From Hymenobacter sp. PAMC 26628 (GTDB taxonomy: Bacteria > Bacteroidota > Bacteroidia > Cytophagales > Hymenobacteraceae): a DNA stretch of 64,000 nucleotides. A program made the translations under genes and the position numbers. The notes under the pieces are model-generated. The model did no database searches and was not told the origin of the DNA. It saw nothing but the letters and a program-made list of their open reading frames with translations. This document shows positions 51,066 to 59,715 of this stretch, in pieces (position 1 is the first letter of the stretch; the number at the start of each line of letters is the position of its first letter). The stretch lies in assembly GCF_001562275.1 (NCBI RefSeq), contig NZ_CP014304.1, forward strand, positions 1,550,001 to 1,614,000, read 5' to 3'.

Positions 51066-52385
51066 GTGCGTATGAAAATTTGGGAAAAAGGCTTCTCGGT
51101 GAACGAGAAAATCGAAAAATTTACCGTGGGCCGCGACCGGGAATTGGACCTGTACCTGGCGTATTACGACGTGCTGGCTTCCCGGGCCCACGCCGATATG
51201 CTGGCCGTCGCGGGATTAATCACTGCCGCAGAGCAGCAACAATTAGCGCAAGGATTGGACGAGTTGAAGCAGCAGATTGAGGACGGCACGTTCGAAATTG
51301 AGGCCGAGTTTGAGGATGTGCATTCCAAAATTGAGTCGTACCTGACCGAAAAGTTTGGCGATGCGGGCAAGAAAATCCACACCGCTCGCTCACGCAACGA
51401 CCAGGTGCTGACGGCTATTCAGCTGTTCATCAAGGATTATACGGAACAAGCGGCGACTAAGCTGGTGGCCCTGGCTGAGGTGCTGTTGCAAAAAGCCGCC
51501 GTGCATCGCCACGACTTGCTGCCCGGCTACACGCATTTCCAGGCAGCCATGCCGAGCAGCTTCGGGCTGTGGTTTGGGGCCTACGCCGAGCACTTGCTGC
51601 TCGACGTGGCGCTGTTTGAGGCCGCCCACACCGTGGCCGACCAGAACCCGCTGGGCTCGGGTGCGGGCTTTGGCAGCAGCTTCGCCATCAGCCGCGAGCA
51701 GACGACGGCGGCGCTGGGCTTCAGTAGCGTGGCCGTGAGTGCCGTGGGGGCCCAGATGCTGCGCGGCAAAACCGAGCGCACGGTGGCGTTTGCCATTGCC
51801 GGGGCCGCCGCCACGCTGGCCAAAATGGCCTACGACTTGGTGCTCTACAACGGCCAGGACATGGGGTTTGTAAAGCTGCCCAAGGAGTTTACGACCGGTT
51901 CCAGCATCATGCCGCACAAGAAAAACCCCGATGTGTTCGAGCTGGTGCGCGCCCACGCCAACCGCCTCCAGGCCCTGCCCACCGACCTGATTCTGGCCAC
52001 CAGCAACCTGCCCAGCGGCTACCACCGCGACTTCCAGATTCTCAAGGAAATCCTGTTTGGGCCCCTGCGCCAGTTCCTCGATTTGCTGGACATGCTGCTC
52101 TTCGCCGTACCCGAAATTCAGGTCGTCCCCGGCATCATCGACCAGCCGAAATACGACCTAATTTTTTCGGTTGAAAACATCAACCAGCTCATTCAAAGCG
52201 GCGTGCCGTTCCGCGAAGCCTACCGCCAAGTAGGCCAATCGGTGGAGGATGGCAGCTACCGTGCCCACCGGGAGTTTCGCACCACGCACCTGGGCAGCGT
52301 GCACAACCCCGGGCTGGTAGAAATCGCAGCTAAAATTCAACAGTTGAAAGCGCACAGCCGGGTGCTGGGTAGGGGCCCCGCTTAA
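51066..52385 (+). CDS. argH: Argininosuccinate lyase
   Basis: 439 aa. Fumarase/aspartase superfamily signature GSSIMPHKKNPDVFELVR (~residue 279-296), KIHTARSRNDQVLTAIQLF and PGYTHFQAAMPSSFG. It splits argininosuccinate to arginine and fumarate, the last step. Starts at 51066 (GTG) or 51072 (ATG). The 3' end abuts a palindrome (52387-52509) that may serve as a terminator between convergent genes. Confidence 0.95.
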   Translation: MRMKIWEKGFSVNEKIEKFTVGRDRELDLYLAYYDVLASRAHADMLAVAGLITAAEQQQLAQGLDELKQQIEDGTFEIEAEFEDVHSKIESYLTEKFGDAGKKIHTARSRNDQVLTAIQLFIKDYTEQAATKLVALAEVLLQKAAVHRHDLLPGYTHFQAAMPSSFGLWFGAYAEHLLLDVALFEAAHTVADQNPLGSGAGFGSSFAISREQTTAALGFSSVAVSAVGAQMLRGKTERTVAFAIAGAAATLAKMAYDLVLYNGQDMGFVKLPKEFTTGSSIMPHKKNPDVFELVRAHANRLQALPTDLILATSNLPSGYHRDFQILKEILFGPLRQFLDLLDMLLFAVPEIQVVPGIIDQPKYDLIFSVENINQLIQSGVPFREAYRQVGQSVEDGSYRAHREFRTTHLGSVHNPGLVEIAAKIQQLKAHSRVLGRGPA

Positions 52386-52386
52386 A

Positions 52387-52509
52387 AGCTATCCGAATAG
52401 GGATTCTTATGCTGAGCTCGCGAAGCATCCTATCAGGGTAGAACAGGTCGTTCAGCGGTGATAAGGTGCTTCGCAAGCTCAGCATAAGAATCCCTATTCG
52501 GATAGGTGC
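52387..52509. repeat. MITE-like palindrome with IS5-like ends (copy 11)
   Basis: Perfect outer arms of 31 bp or more starting CTATCCGAATAGGGATTCTT, then ATGCTGAGCTCGCGAAGCAT and its complement inside. The outer ends (GCTATCCGAATAGG) resemble the terminal repeat of the IS at 35238 (GCTATCCAAATAGG). It lies between convergent argH and mocA; the last codons of mocA are in the right arm. Confidence 0.85.
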
Positions 52510-53135
52510 TTAGGCCCCGGGGTAGGGCCCCGGTGGGCCAGCAGGGCCCGGTAAGCGGCGGGCGTGTCCACGTCGAACGCCGCGTCGGGCATGGGCACCA
52601 GGGCCAGGGCGGGGCCGTAGCGGGCCAGCAGGGGCTTGGCGCCCTGCTCCGGGCGGATGTTGTGCAAATCGGCCAACGCGCTGGCAGTGAACAAGGCTGG
52701 GATACCGAACGCATCGGCGTAGGCGGCCGCCACCGCTGGGGCCCCGGTGGCTTGCTGGTGCTGGGCTAAAGCGGCCAGCTGCTCGGCTGCTATCAGTGGC
52801 TGATCTGAGCCCATGACGAGCACGGCGGTGGCCGCGGGGCCCAGCGCGGCCAGGCCGACCCGGATGGAGGCGCCCATGCCGGCCGCCCAATCTGGGTTGT
52901 GCACGGTTTGGCAGGGGAGGTCGGCCACGGCGTGGCGCAGCTCGGCGTCCAGGGCCCCCGTCACGACGACGACGGGGGCGTAGCCCGCGGCCAGGGCCGT
53001 GCGCACGGCCCAGTGCAGCAGGGTTTCGGCTTGGTAGATAAGTAGTTGCTTGGGCTGGCCCAGGCGGCTGGAATTGCCGGCTGCCAAAACCAGGGCGGCG
53101 GCCGGTGGGTTGAGCGGCGGCGGTGACGGGGGCAT
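52494..53135 (-). CDS. mocA: MocA-like molybdopterin nucleotidyltransferase
   Basis: 213 aa NTP-transferase fold: LVLAAGNSSRLGQPKQLLIY (nucleotide-binding LAAGxSSRxGxPK), VVVVTGALDAELRHAV, NPDWAAGMGASIRVGLAAL, and AVLVMGSDQPLIAAEQLAAL. MocA/MobA-type enzymes attach CMP or GMP to molybdopterin for xanthine-dehydrogenase-like enzymes. The XdhC-like gene at 54492 supports this. Start MPPSPPPLNP at 53135. The last codons (KHLSE) are formed by the palindrome arm, so the original C-terminus may have been altered. Confidence 0.85.
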   Translation of the reverse strand: MPPSPPPLNPPAAALVLAAGNSSRLGQPKQLLIYQAETLLHWAVRTALAAGYAPVVVVTGALDAELRHAVADLPCQTVHNPDWAAGMGASIRVGLAALGPAATAVLVMGSDQPLIAAEQLAALAQHQQATGAPAVAAAYADAFGIPALFTASALADLHNIRPEQGAKPLLARYGPALALVPMPDAAFDVDTPAAYRALLAHRGPTPGPKHLSE

Positions 53136-53153
53136 GTTTTCAGAAATTAGCGC

Positions 53154-53221
53154 AAAAAAGGCCGGTGGCCGAGTGGTTGCGCATTGCGAATGCAACGCGT
53201 TACCACCCGGCCACCGGCCTA
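53154..53221 (-). terminator. Strong intrinsic terminator after the Old Yellow Enzyme gene
   Basis: On the minus strand a GC-rich stem (GGCCGGTGGCC with GGCCACCGGCC, further pairing inside) is followed directly by TTTTTT (53154-53159). It lies 17 bp after the stop codon at 53238. Confidence 0.85.
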
Positions 53222-53237
53222 AATTAGCTGCTGCCGG

Positions 53238-54335
53238 TTAGGCGTTCAGCTTGGGGTAATCGGTGTAGCCTTTCGCGCCGGGCACGTAGTACGTGTCTTT
53301 GTCGCTAGGGGCCAGGGGGGCGTTCTGGGCGAAGCGCTCCACCAAATCGGGGTTGGAGATGTAGAGCGTGCCGAAGGCCACGAGGTCAGCGTCGCCGTCG
53401 GCAATGACTTGGTTGCCTTTCTCCTGCGTCATGCCAGCGTTGATGATGAGCGTGCCTTGGTACATGGGGCGGTAGTGCTTGGCAATGTGCGGCTCGGCGA
53501 ACGGAATCTTGCTCACGTCGGTGAACGGCTCGCAGAGGTGCAGGTAGGCCAAGTTGTAGTCGTTGAGGCGCTTAACGATGTAGTCGAACGTGGGGATAGT
53601 CTGTTCATCCATCTTCGTGCCGAAGGGGCCTTCGAGCGAGGGGTTGAGGCGCACGCCCACCTTGCCCAGGTCCACGCCCGCAGCTTTGATGGCGTCGAGC
53701 ACGTCGAACAAAATCCGGGCGCGGTTCTCAATCGAGCCGCCGTACGCGTCGGTGCGGGTGTTGCTGGGGCCGTTAAAAAACTGCTGGAACAGGTAGCCGT
53801 TGGCGGCGTGCACTTCCATGCCGTCGAAGCCGGCGGCCAGCGCATTTTGGGCGGCGGTGGCGAAGTCGGCCACGGTGTACTTAATCTCGTCCAGGGTCAT
53901 GGCCCGGGGCGTCACCGTGTCCTTAAAGCCGGTGGGCGTGTACACTTTCTCGTGGGGGTTGATGGCCGAGGGGGCCAGGGGCAGGGCCCCGTCCAGCAAA
54001 TCGGGGTGCGACATGCGGCCCACGTGCCACAGCTGCACGAACAGCTGGCCACCCAGCCGGTGCTGGGCGCTGGTGATTTTCTGCCAGCCCGCTACCTGCT
54101 CGGGGGTGTAGATGCCGGGTACGTTGATGTAGCCGGCGGCCTCGCGGTTCACGTAGGTGCCCTCCGTCACGATGAGGCCCGCCGAGGCCCGCTGGTCGTA
54201 GTAGGTCACCATCAGGTCGTTGGGCACGGCGCCGGGGTTGTCGGCGCGGCTGCGCGTCATGGGGGCCATGACGACGCGGTTTCTCAAGTTCAGCTTATCG
54301 GAGTGAAAAGGGGTCAGAAGCGGTTGCTCAGCCAT
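53238..54335 (-). CDS. nemA: Old Yellow Enzyme family ene-reductase (alkene reductase)
   Basis: 365 aa FMN-dependent (beta/alpha)8 barrel. NRVVMAPMTRSRADNPG at the N-terminus, QLWHVGRMSH, and the substrate-binding/proton-donor motif MEVHAANGYLFQQFF (H176, N179, Y181), then NTRTDAYGGSIENRARI. It reduces activated C=C or nitro groups with NADPH in the cytoplasm. NemA-like by overall form. It stands between XdhC-like and MocA-like genes, with its own terminator, so a functional link to them is uncertain. Confidence 0.94.
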   Translation of the reverse strand: MAEQPLLTPFHSDKLNLRNRVVMAPMTRSRADNPGAVPNDLMVTYYDQRASAGLIVTEGTYVNREAAGYINVPGIYTPEQVAGWQKITSAQHRLGGQLFVQLWHVGRMSHPDLLDGALPLAPSAINPHEKVYTPTGFKDTVTPRAMTLDEIKYTVADFATAAQNALAAGFDGMEVHAANGYLFQQFFNGPSNTRTDAYGGSIENRARILFDVLDAIKAAGVDLGKVGVRLNPSLEGPFGTKMDEQTIPTFDYIVKRLNDYNLAYLHLCEPFTDVSKIPFAEPHIAKHYRPMYQGTLIINAGMTQEKGNQVIADGDADLVAFGTLYISNPDLVERFAQNAPLAPSDKDTYYVPGAKGYTDYPKLNA

Positions 54336-54491
54336 TGCTATGTCTCATGAATTAATTGGAACGCTCTCAATCGGAAAGCGCCCAATAAGCCCGGGGCCCC
54401 ACGCTTTGTTTGCACGCCGGCAGCAGAAGCTGGGGCTCCGGCATTGCCAAGGGGGCCTGCCCGGTTTGTTGCGCGGCTGGCGCAGAATGCC

Positions 54492-55640
54492 TTACGACGC
54501 GCTGGCCACGTCGGCGTAGCCAGTTTCCGGCACGTGCACCGTGCCGGCCCGCTCGCGCAGGGGCCGGCCCTGCCGGCCGCTGCGCTGCGCCTGAATTTCG
54601 GCCACGATGGCCAGGGCAATTTCCTCCGGGGTTTCGCTGCCCAAATCGAGGCCGATGGGGCTGTGCAGGCGTTCGCGCAGCAATTGGACCCGTTCGGCTT
54701 CGCTCAAGCCCAACTCCTCCATGAGGCGGGCCGCTTTCAGGCGGGGCCCCAGCAGGCCGATGTAAGGCGCGGGCGAGGGCAACAGAGCTTGCAGCGCGGC
54801 CAGGTCGTAGGCGTAGTTGTGGCTGAGCAGCACGTGGTACGCGCTGGGGTCGGAGGGCTGGGCTTCCAGCTCGCGCACCGACACAATGCGTACTTCCGCC
54901 GCTTCGGGAAAACGAAGGGCAGTGGCCAGGTTGGGCCGGCCGTCCACCACCGTGATGTGCCAGCCCAGCGAGCCGGCCAGGTGCACCAGCGGCTGCGCGT
55001 CGTTGCCGGCGCCGTACACTACCAGGCGCAGCGGCGGCTCCAGCACTTCCAGCAGCGCCCGCACGGGGCCCCCGTCGGTTTCAATATCCAGCACCTGCGA
55101 CTGGCCGTAGGCCAGCGTGGCACGCGCCGCCTCGGCCAGCGGGGCGGCTAGCAGCGGCGTGCCGCGCAGGGCCCCGGCGGCTGGCAGCAGCAGGCGCTGC
55201 CCCACGGCTGCTTTCAGGCCGGTGGTGTCGGCTTCGAACACGGTGGCCAGCACGGCCGGCGCGGGGTGCTGGGCAAAGCCGCGCAACAGCTCCAAGGGGT
55301 TGTGGCCGTCGGCAAAGTTCAGCGGCTCCAGCAGGATGCGCACCACGCCCTGGCAGCCGGGGCCCAGGCCGTGGCGTGGGTCGTCCTCGTCGCGGGTGTC
55401 GTAGGTTACCAAGGCCGGCTCGCCCTGGAAAATGGCCCGCCGGGCCCGCTGCCGAGCATCGCCCTCCAGGCAGCCGCCGCTGATGGCGCCGGTCAGCTCG
55501 CCGTCTTCCGTCACCAGCATCCGGGCCCCGGGACGGCGGTAGGCCGAGCCCAGCACTTCGACCACCGTGGCCAGGGCGCAGGGGCGGCTAGCGGCGCGGT
55601 GCTGGTCGTAGGCGAGGAACAGGCGTTGTAATTCAGTCAT
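54492..55640 (-). CDS. XdhC/CoxI family molybdoenzyme maturation protein
   Basis: 382 aa from MTELQRLFLA (55640). N-terminal XdhC region ATVVEVLGSAYRRPGARMLV with EDGELTGAISGGCLEGD, and a central HGLGPGCQGVVRILLEP. The C-terminal Rossmann domain has LVVYGAGNDAQPLVHLAGSL and VLLSHNYAYDLAALQALL, ending with GLDLGSETPEEIALAIVAEI. XdhC binds molybdenum cofactor and loads xanthine dehydrogenase. The target enzyme is not in the window, but MocA-like 52494 lies close by. Upstream extension of the frame is not coding-like. Confidence 0.9.
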   Translation of the reverse strand: MTELQRLFLAYDQHRAASRPCALATVVEVLGSAYRRPGARMLVTEDGELTGAISGGCLEGDARQRARRAIFQGEPALVTYDTRDEDDPRHGLGPGCQGVVRILLEPLNFADGHNPLELLRGFAQHPAPAVLATVFEADTTGLKAAVGQRLLLPAAGALRGTPLLAAPLAEAARATLAYGQSQVLDIETDGGPVRALLEVLEPPLRLVVYGAGNDAQPLVHLAGSLGWHITVVDGRPNLATALRFPEAAEVRIVSVRELEAQPSDPSAYHVLLSHNYAYDLAALQALLPSPAPYIGLLGPRLKAARLMEELGLSEAERVQLLRERLHSPIGLDLGSETPEEIALAIVAEIQAQRSGRQGRPLRERAGTVHVPETGYADVASAS

Positions 55641-56266
55641 TGCAGGAAAAAGGTTCGCTTTGGCAGTACGCCCAGGGCGGAGCGGGGTTGTAAGAACCGC
55701 CTGCCAGGAAGCAAGGTTCTGCGCCAGTGCCTGGCCCCCGGCCAACAGCGCGCACTTTGCTTTTTATGAACGCTGCTATCCCGTTTATCAATCATATGCC
55801 TTCACTGAGGCCGCCAGCAAGCCAATCGCCTTTTTCTTTCTAGGGCCCGGTGCTGCGCCGGTTCAGCTCCCCATCGACCTGCCGTACCGCAGCCACTATT
55901 ACAAAATTGGCATCTGCTTGCGCGGCAGCGCCCGATGCCTCGGCCGCGCTTTTGGGGACGGCTGAGGGGCTTGCCGATAACATCAGAATCCAGGCGTATG
56001 GTGGGCGGGGTGGCAATGGTCTGGCTTAGCCGCGGATACCTTTTTGCTGCCTCGGGGTGGCAGGCCGTGTTGGCAGTGCCGGTGAAGTGTGGGTTCTCGC
56101 GTACGGCAGCGAGCGGGCTGGACCACCGGGCCCCGGCCTCACCGGGGCGACTTGTAAAACCGTGGTGATGGTGTGGACGCGCTAATCGTTTATATCACAT
56201 TTGTTAAATATTTTTTTATATTTAGGTATTCAATTTTTTTGTTTCCCTACCTCAACTAGCTCATTT
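55641..56266. other. 626-bp region with an AraC-like remnant, otherwise empty
   Basis: Only the AraC-like fragment at 55750-55965 looks like former coding sequence. After 56170 the DNA becomes AT-rich and leads to the first HNPP peptide gene. No other feature found. Confidence 0.55.
55750..55965 (+). pseudogene. N-terminal fragment of an AraC-family regulator
   Basis: The frame reads FYERCYPVYQSYAFTEAASK, then PIAFFFLGPG and LPYRSHYYKIGICLRGSA before leaving the family and stopping. This resembles the ligand-binding N-terminus of Bacteroidota AraC regulators (LPYR..FYKI.LCLRG). No HTH follows in any frame. Identity is tentative. Confidence 0.4.
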
Positions 56267-56410
56267 ATGGAAAAGCCCCGGGACCCCGAAGCCAGTGACG
56301 CGCAGGAAGCTGAAGAAGAACACGCGCCTCAATCCGCAGCTTCCGCCGCCGAAGAAGCTGCGGGCGAAGAGGCTCCGCAAGCCGCGGTGAGCCACAACCC
56401 GCCCGTTTAA
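56267..56410 (+). CDS. Small acidic Ala/Glu-rich peptide ending SHNPPV
   Basis: 47 aa: MEKPRDPEASDAQEAEEEHA followed by an Ala/Glu-rich middle and a terminal AAVSHNPPV. No signal peptide; low complexity and strongly acidic except the tail. The first residues (MEKP) and last residues (HNPP plus a branched residue) match those of the 159-aa protein at 56932, in between-unrelated sequence. The upstream region is AT-rich, with promoter-like runs. No known family recognised; a peptide precursor or signalling peptide is possible but unproven. Confidence 0.6.
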   Translation: MEKPRDPEASDAQEAEEEHAPQSAASAAEEAAGEEAPQAAVSHNPPV

Positions 56411-56571
56411 ATTCTGCTGAACACCGGCCCATGCTTCTACCACCGCAGATAAAGCGCGGTGACCAGCTAATTATAGTAAAATATATAATAAAATATTTTT
56501 TAAAATATAGTAACGTTTATAATCTTGATACATTTGCTCTATATATGTTCAACCCTTAACATTTTTCAACC

Positions 56572-56636
56572 ATGGAATTGACTGCAATCATCGTAACACT
56601 TTTTTAGGTGTGGATCACAATCCCCCCACAAAGTAA
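56572..56636 (+). pseudogene. Mini-gene with HNPP ending, out of frame by one base
   Basis: ATG at 56572 reads MELTAIIVTLF then TAG. With one extra T in the T6 run (56600-56605) it would read MELTAIIVTLFLGVDHNPPTK and stop at 56636. The tail VDHNPPTK repeats the HNPP ending of both neighbours, so this is likely a third, damaged or phase-variable member. Confidence 0.45.
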
Positions 56637-56648
56637 AATTGGGGTATT

Positions 56649-56713
56649 AAAGTACTAGGCTCCAGGGGGCATAAGGACACGTTTTCGTGTTCGTATGCCC
56701 CCTGCTCGTACTT
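56649..56713. terminator. Long stable hairpin between HNPP genes
   Basis: AAGTAC..GGGGGCATA..GACACG pairs with CGTGTTCGTATGCCCCC..GTACTT around a TTTT loop. There is no clear U-run, so it may be a bidirectional terminator or an RNA structure. Confidence 0.55.
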
Positions 56714-56869
56714 AGTGCTTCAATGCGATGGGTCCTACTGGCGTGGCGGCTCAACGGTACGGCCCTGGTCCGTTTGCTGTACTATTCCGGGCGTTACTCC
56801 CAGAACGTCTAGCGTTGCCCGCAACTTTTTGTCCGCCGCTGCCGAATGGCCAGCCAAATATAATTAATA

Positions 56870-56901
56870 TTGTAAAAATTAAATATAAATTATTATGTTT
56901 G
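56870..56901 (+). promoter_or_regulatory. Promoter-like pair before the 159-aa HNPP gene
   Basis: TTG at 56870-56872, spacer 21 bp, TATGTTTG at 56894-56901, 30 bp before the ATG at 56932. Good match to the Bacteroidota consensus. Confidence 0.55.
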
Positions 56902-56931
56902 CCATGTGCTCACCACTTAACCACTCGCCCG

Positions 56932-57411
56932 ATGGAAAAGCCTTTGAATGCCGATCCCACGCCCGTACCCGACGCTAAATGGGTCGAAACGGTAAACCTA
57001 TTTACCGAGCGCCTGGGCAAGCCCCATTTGTCGCGGGATGGGGCACCCGTGGATTCTGTAGAAAAGGCAACGGATGCCATCTGGGGCCATGGCGAGGCCG
57101 AAGTGCATTTGCACCGGGGGGATAAGGGGGCAGAACTAGTAGCGGTGGGTAGCAGTACCTTTTTCAAGTGCGACACGCGGCACGCTTTCGAGGAGTTATC
57201 CGCAAAAATCAAAAAGATTTATCCAGAAGAAGCAGAACTTCAGTTCAATCCCATTGAAGAACATACCGACCCGCTCCTTGGGCCTAAAAAAATCATAATC
57301 ATCAATTTCAAGGCTTTTTACATAAACCGTGGGCATGGCAAACGGGAAGGGTACGAACTTGCCGGTAAGGCCGACATTCTGTGCTGCGTAATTCATAACC
57401 CGCCCATATAA
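56932..57411 (+). CDS. Hypothetical 159-aa protein ending CCVIHNPPI
   Basis: 159 aa, soluble, no signal peptide. Starts MEKPLNADPTPVPDAKWVET, middle region WGHGEAEVHLHRGDKGAELV, FFKCDTRHAFEELSAKIKKI and IIIINFKAFYINRGHGKREG. The end is ILCCVIHNPPI with a Cys pair before the HNPP tail. The ATG at 56932 was chosen because of the promoter pair just upstream and because MEKP matches the 47-aa peptide. I recognise no family. It ends 90 bp before the histidine kinase on the same strand. A shared terminal tag with two nearby frames suggests processing, export or recognition of the C-terminus, but this is inference. Confidence 0.7.
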   Translation: MEKPLNADPTPVPDAKWVETVNLFTERLGKPHLSRDGAPVDSVEKATDAIWGHGEAEVHLHRGDKGAELVAVGSSTFFKCDTRHAFEELSAKIKKIYPEEAELQFNPIEEHTDPLLGPKKIIIINFKAFYINRGHGKREGYELAGKADILCCVIHNPPI

Positions 57412-57501
57412 AAGTTTTGGTCCAGAGCCCAGCGAAGCAAGTACCCCAGCAGGGGCTAAGATGGTACCGTTACTGCGACCTTGCTGTTACTGTCTGCCAG
57501 C

Positions 57502-59670
57502 ATGAAGCTCTTTGCCGTTTTACTGCTCTTGCTCGCACGCTACGCGTTGGGCACACCTGCCTCAATGGGCCAAACCCCTGCAGCCGATAGCCTGCGCCTA
57601 TTGCTACGCGCACAGCCCCGGCTCGATACCACGCGGGTACGCCGGCTACAGGCTTTATCGCAAAAGCTATTAACTGTCGATGCGCCGCAGGCCATTCAAT
57701 TAAGCCACCAGGCCCTGCGCTTGGCCCTGCGCCTAGCTGACGCCACGGGTGAAGGAAAAGCATTGCTGGCTCTTAGTGTACTGCAACGTCGACAGACCAA
57801 TTATGTAGCTGCCCGGGACTACGCGCAGCGGGCGCAACTGCTTTTTTTGCGCCGTGCTGACCGCCGGGGACTTGCCAAAACATTGCTGCAACTGAGTTGG
57901 ATTGACAGATTACAGGGCAGCCCCGCGCCAGCATTGGCCTCTGCTTTTAAAGGTCTGACCCTGGCCGAGCAAACGGGCGACGAGCAGACCCGTATGCGCT
58001 TGCAAGCCGTCATTGGCGGTATTTATTCGGACATGGGTAATTATGACGAGGCCCTACCGATGCTGCGCGCCGCCCTAGCAAATGCCCGGCGGGCCCGCGA
58101 TTGGCAGGTGGCGTCGCAGGCGCTCAACAGCCTGGGGGCCGCATACCAATTACTGAAAGACTGGCCCCGAACCCTGTTCTACCACCAGCAAGCCTTGAAG
58201 CTGAGTCGGCAGCTGGGCGATGCATCGAGCGAAACCGTGGACGAAACCAACCTGGCGGAGGTGTACGGCTTGCAGGGCAACCAGGCCGAGGCGCTGGCGC
58301 ACGGCCGGCGGGCCCGGGCGCTGGTGCGGGCCACGCACGACAGCTATAACATGCCCTCGGTGGAGCTGATGCTGGCCCGCGGCTTCGTGCTGGCCCGGCA
58401 GCCCGACAGCGCCGTGGCCCTGGCCCGGCACGCGCTGGCGCTCAGCCAGCAGTCGCGCAGCAACGAGAACATCCGCAACGCGGGCGACATCCTGGCGCAG
58501 GCCTATGCGCAGCGGCGCGACTACGCGCGGGCCTACCGCTACCGCAACCTGCAGATGGCCTACAACGACACGCTCTCGGGCGAGGACACCCAGCGCCGCA
58601 CCAGCGCCCTGCGCTACGGCTACGAGCTGGACAAGAAGCAGGCCCAGATTGTGCTGCTTCGGAAAGACCGGGAAATTGCGGGCCAAAAAGCCTACCGGCA
58701 GCGCCAGCAGATGCTTGCCGCGCTGGCCGGGCTGGGCGGCGTGGTGCTGGTGGTGGCCCTGCTGCTGCGCAACATCTTCCTCAAGCAGCGCGCCAACCGC
58801 CGCTTAGGCGAGAAAAACGTGCAGATTGCCGCCCACCGCGACGACCTCGACCGCACCCTCACCGAGCTGCAAAGCACCCAGAACCAGCTGGTTCAGCGCG
58901 AGAAAATGGCCTCGCTCGGCGAGCTGACGGCGGGCGTGGCCCACGAGATGCAGAACCCGCTCAACTTCGTCACCAACTTCGCCGACCTGAGCGTGGAGCT
59001 AGTGGCCGAGCTCGAAGCCGAGTTGGCCAAAGAGTCGCTTTCGGCCGCGGGGCGGCCGGCCATTGGGGCCCTGGTGCAGGCCCTGGCCCAGAACCAGGCC
59101 AAAATTCACCAGCACGGCCACCGCGCCGACCGCATCGTGAAGAACATGCTGGAGCACGCGCGCACCCGCAGCGGCGAGCGCCAGCCCACCAACCTCAATG
59201 CCCTGGCCGACGAGTACTTGCGCCTGGCCTACCACGGCTGGCGGGCTAAAAACAAAGACTTCAACGCCGCGCTGGAAACCGACTTCGACCCCCGCCTGGG
59301 GCCCGTGCCCGTGGTGCCGCAGGACCTGAGCCGGGTGCTGCTCAACCTGCTCACCAACGCCTTCTACGCCGTGGCCGAGAAGGCCAAAACCGCCGGCCCG
59401 GCCTACCGCCCCCAGGTAGCCGTGGCCACGCGGCGCACCGGCGACACGGTGCGCATCCGGGTGCGCGACAACGGCAACGGCATCCCGGCGGCGGTGCGCG
59501 AAAAAATATTCCAGCCCTTTTTCACCACCAAGCCCACCGGCGAGGGCACCGGCCTGGGCCTGTCGCTGAGCTACGACATTGTGACGAAGGGCCACGGCGG
59601 CACCCTGGCCGTGGCCAGCCAGGAAGGCGAATTTACGGAGTTCACCATCAGCCTTCCCGCGGAAGTATAG
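57502..59670 (+). CDS. TPR-containing sensor histidine kinase (orphan)
   Basis: 722 aa. Signal peptide [17 protein letters not shown], then TPR repeats over ~60-370 (periplasmic; AISQ-like [20 protein letters not shown]). One membrane helix [19 protein letters not shown] (~404-422) is followed by a coiled coil ([20 protein letters not shown]). The kinase core has the H-box [13 protein letters not shown] (phospho-His 481), N-box [13 protein letters not shown]1 VRDNGNGIP and G2 [11 protein letters not shown]. All motifs are complete. No response regulator is next to it. Start 57502 gives the signal peptide (TTG 57481 is an alternative). It could sense a peptide or envelope state through the TPRs. 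Confidence 0.9.
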   Translation: MKLFAVLLLLLARYALGTPASMGQTPAADSLRLLLRAQPRLDTTRVRRLQALSQKLLTVDAPQAIQLSHQALRLALRLADATGEGKALLALSVLQRRQTNYVAARDYAQRAQLLFLRRADRRGLAKTLLQLSWIDRLQGSPAPALASAFKGLTLAEQTGDEQTRMRLQAVIGGIYSDMGNYDEALPMLRAALANARRARDWQVASQALNSLGAAYQLLKDWPRTLFYHQQALKLSRQLGDASSETVDETNLAEVYGLQGNQAEALAHGRRARALVRATHDSYNMPSVELMLARGFVLARQPDSAVALARHALALSQQSRSNENIRNAGDILAQAYAQRRDYARAYRYRNLQMAYNDTLSGEDTQRRTSALRYGYELDKKQAQIVLLRKDREIAGQKAYRQRQQMLAALAGLGGVVLVVALLLRNIFLKQRANRRLGEKNVQIAAHRDDLDRTLTELQSTQNQLVQREKMASLGELTAGVAHEMQNPLNFVTNFADLSVELVAELEAELAKESLSAAGRPAIGALVQALAQNQAKIHQHGHRADRIVKNMLEHARTRSGERQPTNLNALADEYLRLAYHGWRAKNKDFNAALETDFDPRLGPVPVVPQDLSRVLLNLLTNAFYAVAEKAKTAGPAYRPQVAVATRRTGDTVRIRVRDNGNGIPAAVREKIFQPFFTTKPTGEGTGLGLSLSYDIVTKGHGGTLAVASQEGEFTEFTISLPAEV

Positions 59671-59715
59671 GCTAAACAAGTTGAAAATATTTATTCATAT
59701 ATTAACCTAAATTAA

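Larger units (their letters stand above)
56411..56931. other. 521-bp AT-rich region with a third HNPP frame and a hairpin
   Basis: Contains the frameshifted HNPP mini-gene (56572-56636), a long hairpin (56649-56713) and the promoter-like pair before 56932. A TACATTTG box occurs at 56529-56536. Otherwise nothing was recognised. Confidence 0.55.

Noticed and set aside
53159..53221. tRNA-Ser-like string GGTGGCCGAGTGGTT
   Set aside because: The whole stretch folds into one long hairpin followed by a T run; there is no cloverleaf, T-arm or anticodon arm, so it is a terminator.
55935..56168. 77-codon frame after the AraC-like fragment
   Set aside because: No similarity to an AraC HTH, no start site, overlaps the fragment's end; probably chance in GC-rich DNA.
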